Source: Paracoccaceae bacterium (lineage in GTDB: Bacteria; Pseudomonadota; Alphaproteobacteria; Rhodobacterales; Rhodobacteraceae). From it: a DNA stretch of 8,310 nucleotides. Positions within the stretch are counted from its first letter, which is position 1; each line of letters opens with the position of its first letter. Below are positions 6,142-8,310 of this stretch, in pieces. Position numbers and translations under genes: made by a program. The stretch spans positions 1-8,310 of the forward strand of contig SKUV01000277.1 of assembly GCA_007129775.1 (NCBI GenBank), read 5' to 3'. The notes under the pieces are model-generated. The model was given only the letters and a program-made list of their open reading frames with translations, was not told the origin of the DNA and ran no database searches.

Positions 6142-6911
6142 GTCCGGAAGATCCTCACATCCATGGTTTCGTGATGCATCGCCGCCATGTCCGAGCGCAG
6201 CGCGGTGCCGCCGATATCCTCCGCGCCGGCGCGTTCGGCGGCGGCGGCGACGCGCAGTATCGCGGGGTGCAGCGCGGCCAGAACGGCCTGCCCCTCGGTC
6301 TGGCCCAGAGGCACGAAGCGCACCGCCGCCTGCACGAGGTTGGAGGCGAAGGCATGCAGGTAAAACGCCGCCACCCGCTCCGCCGGCAGGCCCAGATCGC
6401 GTGCCGCCGCACCCAGCGCCACCGGATAGGGCATCGCCGGTAGCTCGGCTCCGGTCAGCGCGTTGGTCGTGCCCAGAAAAGCCCGGCCCTGGGCCAGCGT
6501 CTCTTCCAGCCGTTCGCGCGACGGGGCGAGCGCGGCGGCCGTGTCGGCCAGCCCGGCCAGCCCGGCCGGATCGGCCCCGGGCCGCAGCGCAAGGCACAGC
6601 AGAACCGCATCGCACCAGCCCGCGCCATGGGCCAGCACATCGGCAAGCCAGCTTTGCAGGGTCGCGCCATCGCGGATATGACCCGCCGAAATCGCCCATT
6701 CCAGCCCGTGCGAATAGGCATAGCCGCTGACCGGAAAGGCCGGCGAGAGCCATTGCACGAGGCGCAGCAGCGCGGCGTCACCGGCCAGCCCTTCCGGTGC
6801 CTTTTCAGGATCAGCGCCAAAGGCCGGGGCAGGCGGGGCGGCCGGGCAACCGGCGGCCCCGGATACCGCGTCGCCGTCTTCCGGCCCGCCGGGCCGCTGG
6901 ACGACCATCAT
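6138..6911 (-). CDS. ureF: Urease accessory protein UreF
   Basis: UreF is an all-helical cytoplasmic chaperone that bridges UreG and UreD on apo-urease and gates nickel insertion. The product has 257 residues, longer than many family members because of an Ala/Pro-rich N-terminal extension of about 45 residues. The core starts at ALLRLVQWLSPAFPVSGYAY, followed by SHGLEWAISAGHIRD, both hallmark UreF segments. Later landmarks are GRAFLGTTNALTGAELPAMP, AFYLHAFASNLVQAAVRFVP and LGQTEGQAVLAALHP. The end, MDVRIFRT, is typical of the family. The ATG at 6911 overlaps the ureE stop in ATGA (6911-6908). A second ATG is the very next codon, so the start could be one residue later. The stop overlaps the ureG start. 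No damage is seen. Confidence 0.95.
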   Translation of the reverse strand: MMVVQRPGGPEDGDAVSGAAGCPAAPPAPAFGADPEKAPEGLAGDAALLRLVQWLSPAFPVSGYAYSHGLEWAISAGHIRDGATLQSWLADVLAHGAGWCDAVLLCLALRPGADPAGLAGLADTAAALAPSRERLEETLAQGRAFLGTTNALTGAELPAMPYPVALGAAARDLGLPAERVAAFYLHAFASNLVQAAVRFVPLGQTEGQAVLAALHPAILRVAAAAERAGAEDIGGTALRSDMAAMHHETMDVRIFRT

Positions 6912-7504
6912 GCGCCCTCGTCGAAATCCGAAGAACTCAGGTGATGATGGGCGTGTTCATGGGCGCCGCCGGCCTTGCCCGCCGCGCCGTGCCCGTGCCC
7001 GTGCCCGTGCCCGTGGCCGTGCCCGTGCCCGTGACTTTGGCCGTGCCCGTGCCCGTGGCCCATCGTCCGGCCGGTGCCATAGGCGCCGCCCTCGGGGATG
7101 AAGGGGGCCTCGATCTCCTCGAGGCTGGCGCCGAGGCCCTGCAGCATCTCGGCCAGCACATGATCACGCTGGATCAACAGCCGGTCGGGGCCAATCTGGC
7201 AGGGCGTGTGGCGGTTGCCGATATGCCACGCCAGCCGCGCGAGGTTGTCGCCGCGCACCGCCAGCAGGGGTTCCGGCGCCGCCACCACCTCGATCTTGCC
7301 GCCATCCTCCAGCACCAGCGCATCGCCGTTTTGCAGGTTCGTCGTCTCGGGCAGATCGACGACCACCTGCGCGCCGCTGTCGGTGGTCAGGCGCTTGCGG
7401 CGCAGGAAACGGGCGTCATAGCTCAGGCGCAGCCGGTCGCGCGGCGGGTCCTGCCACGTCCCTGCGCGGGCGGCGGTGGATGCGATCGGGGTGTTCTGTG
7501 GCAC
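6908..7504 (-). CDS. ureE: Urease accessory nickel metallochaperone UreE
   Basis: UreE binds Ni(II) and hands it to the UreG-UreF-UreD complex. The 198-residue product starts at GTG 7504, with GGAG six nt upstream and no better ATG nearby. The N-terminal domain reads DRLRLSYDARFLRRKRLTTD, then VVVDLPETTNLQNGDALVLE and VVAAPEPLLAVRGDNLARLA. The C-terminal metal-binding domain has WHIGNRHTPCQI, LLIQRDHVLAEMLQGLGA (the conserved RDHV His) and PFIPEGGAYGTG. A tail of about 55 residues is strongly His-rich: three GH units, then QS, then eight HG units, then HEHAHHH, 16 His in all. This suits nickel storage. The tail is encoded by hexanucleotide repeats. The gene is 21 nt downstream of the secreted-protein gene and overlaps ureF by 4 nt. 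Confidence 0.95.
   Translation of the reverse strand: MPQNTPIASTAARAGTWQDPPRDRLRLSYDARFLRRKRLTTDSGAQVVVDLPETTNLQNGDALVLEDGGKIEVVAAPEPLLAVRGDNLARLAWHIGNRHTPCQIGPDRLLIQRDHVLAEMLQGLGASLEEIEAPFIPEGGAYGTGRTMGHGHGHGQSHGHGHGHGHGHGHGHGAAGKAGGAHEHAHHHLSSSDFDEGA
6986..7057. repeat. Hexanucleotide (GCCCGT-like) tract encoding the UreE Gly-His tail
   Basis: On the plus strand GCCCGT or GGCCGT units recur, eight before 7032 and three more between about 7038 and 7057, split by ACTTTG. On the minus strand each unit encodes a Gly-His pair. Near-identical codon use through the tract makes it prone to unit gain or loss by slippage without frame change, which would tune the number of metal-binding His residues. 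Confidence 0.8.
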
Positions 7505-7510
7505 GTCGTT

Positions 7511-7514
7511 CTCC
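7511..7514 (-). promoter_or_regulatory. Ribosome binding site deciding the GTG start of ureE
   Basis: GGAG on the minus strand, six nt before GTG 7504. It supports the non-ATG start, which also gives UreE its normal N-terminal domain. Confidence 0.65.
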
Positions 7515-7525
7515 GGTGTGGCGGA

Positions 7526-8188
7526 TCAATCGGCGGTATAGGGGGCAAAGCCGACGATGCGCATGATGTCGTCGGCATCGGGTTCGCCGCTGTCGGAATA
7601 GCCGCGAAAGAGCGACATTCCCAGCGCCGGCACGTATTCATATAGCAGGAAATCGGTGAAATCATCGGCATCGGTGGAGCGCAGGACCACCGGGATCACC
7701 ATCATCCGGCATCCGCTGTGGGTCACCGGCATCAGGGCACCGGCGGTGACGGTCTTGTGCCACGTTTCCTTGTTCCCCTCGGCATCGCTGAAGGTGGCAG
7801 TGCCTTCCCAGCGCAGTCCCGGGACGATCTCGGGCAGCGAATCGAGCCCGCCGGGATAGGCAAACAGCCAGCGCTCGTCCACGAGAAGCTCGCCGTTCTC
7901 CATGGGCGTTTCCTCGACCAGAAAGACAGCGTAGAGGCCGCGGGTGAAATAGCCCTCCCCGGGACTGTGCCGATAGGTTTCGGTGTCGTGTTGCAGACCG
8001 TCGGGCATGAGGCGCGAGGCCATCGAGGTGTCGTCGTCGTAGAGCACGACAAAGCCCGCGCGGGCATCCTCGGGCGTGGCGGGGCAAAAGGCCGCGGCAG
8101 GCGCCGCAACCGCCGTGAGCCCGGCCGCCAGCGCCGCGCCGGTCAGACGCGGAGAGACGCCGTGGTGTTGGTAACGGGTGATGCGCAT
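7526..8188 (-). CDS. Secreted protein of unknown function upstream of ureE
   Basis: I do not recognise the family. The ATG at 8188 gives a 220-residue product. The N-terminus has Arg and His residues followed by a hydrophobic stretch (about residues 15-33, ending AAPAAA) and AAA-FCP, a good Sec signal peptide with cleavage near residue 33, leaving about 187 mature residues destined for the periplasm. The mature part is acidic, with aromatic beta-strand-like segments such as GYFTRGLYAVFLVEE and LLVDERWLFAYPG. There are two Cys (residue 35 and one near 157) that could form a disulfide. No metal-binding cluster or catalytic motif is obvious. A GAGGG lies 11-15 nt upstream of the start. It ends 21 nt before ureE on the same strand, so it is probably part of the urease transcription unit. 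Whether it acts in urea or nickel handling is only a guess from position. Confidence 0.85.
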   Translation of the reverse strand: MRITRYQHHGVSPRLTGAALAAGLTAVAAPAAAFCPATPEDARAGFVVLYDDDTSMASRLMPDGLQHDTETYRHSPGEGYFTRGLYAVFLVEETPMENGELLVDERWLFAYPGGLDSLPEIVPGLRWEGTATFSDAEGNKETWHKTVTAGALMPVTHSGCRMMVIPVVLRSTDADDFTDFLLYEYVPALGMSLFRGYSDSGEPDADDIMRIVGFAPYTAD

Positions 8189-8310
8189 CCGCAGTGATCC
8201 CTCTGTGTCTGTCTCGCGCGCCAGTCTGGCGCAACTCGCGCTGCCTGAACAGGGGGCTTTGCCGCTGGCGGCCCGGTGCGCCGTGCCGCACGGCCCGCAT
8301 GCCCGCCGAA
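8189..8310. other. Upstream region of the secreted-protein gene
   Basis: These 122 bases hold no gene I can support. A minus-strand frame stays open to the window edge but shows no family likeness. A 15-bp near-perfect palindrome lies inside. I see no convincing sigma-70 promoter. It may be the spacer between an upstream urease gene (off the window) and the secreted-protein gene. Confidence 0.4.
8218..8232. promoter_or_regulatory. Palindrome upstream of the secreted-protein/ure gene block
   Basis: GCGCCAG-T-CTGGCGC is a perfect 7-bp inverted repeat around one central base, 30 bp upstream of the ATG at 8188. Its size and symmetry suit a dimeric regulator site. The one-base centre excludes a normal RNA hairpin loop, although a shorter stem could still fold. 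No regulator can be assigned. Confidence 0.35.

Noticed and set aside
6141..6753. Upstream extension of the ureG frame to 6753
   Set aside because: The added residues are out-of-frame ureF. The ATG at 6141, overlapping the ureF stop, gives the normal UreG length.
4..8252. CTGTTCAGG at 4-12 and its reverse complement CCTGAACAG at 8244-8252, as possible element ends
   Set aside because: A 9-bp match over this distance is easily chance. No transposase, target duplication or longer repeat accompanies it.
7662..8300. Alternative minus-strand frame overlapping the secreted-protein gene
   Set aside because: It is Arg-rich frame-shadow text. The 8188-7526 frame has a signal peptide and normal protein composition.

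Overview
The window looks like high-GC alphaproteobacterial DNA, most likely Rhodobacterales/Paracoccaceae. The clues are the ureE-ureF-ureG order with ATGA overlaps, the very His-rich UreE tail, the TctA-type permease, and PadR regulators mixed with acyl-CoA catabolism genes. This placement is inferred from gene content, not from a marker gene. All recognisable genes are on the minus strand except one thiolase fragment, so transcription runs from high to low coordinates.

Right part (about 5500-8190): an intact block runs, in transcription order, from a secreted protein of unknown function (8188-7526) to ureE (7504-6908), ureF (6911-6138) and ureG (6141-5503). These are nickel-delivery accessory proteins for urease. 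The structural genes ureA, ureB and ureC and the accessory gene ureD are not here and presumably lie beyond the right edge. The three ure genes are joined by 4-nt ATGA overlaps and show no damage.

Middle and left part (about 289-5450): this stretch is a gene graveyard. Read on the minus strand it holds a TctA permease lacking its N-terminal half and interrupted near its C-terminus; an intact PadR-type regulator; a frameshifted alpha/beta hydrolase; a plus-strand C-terminal thiolase fragment; a second frameshifted hydrolase; a short-chain dehydrogenase with an in-frame stop and a missing catalytic core; a second, frameshifted PadR regulator; and an enoyl-CoA hydratase fragment fused in frame to the C-terminus of an NDP-forming acyl-CoA synthetase. 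The surviving order and spacing suggest a former catabolic cluster: uptake of an organic acid, CoA activation, hydration, dehydrogenation and thiolysis under PadR control. It appears to have been broken by internal deletions, at least one inversion, frameshifts and nonsense mutations. The substrate cannot be read from the sequence.

Far left (1-288): no convincing gene. I found no rRNA, tRNA, CRISPR array or recognisable transposase. I do not see a new biological system. The most notable content is the clustered decay, the chimeric junctions and two tandem-repeat tracts, next to an intact urease accessory operon.
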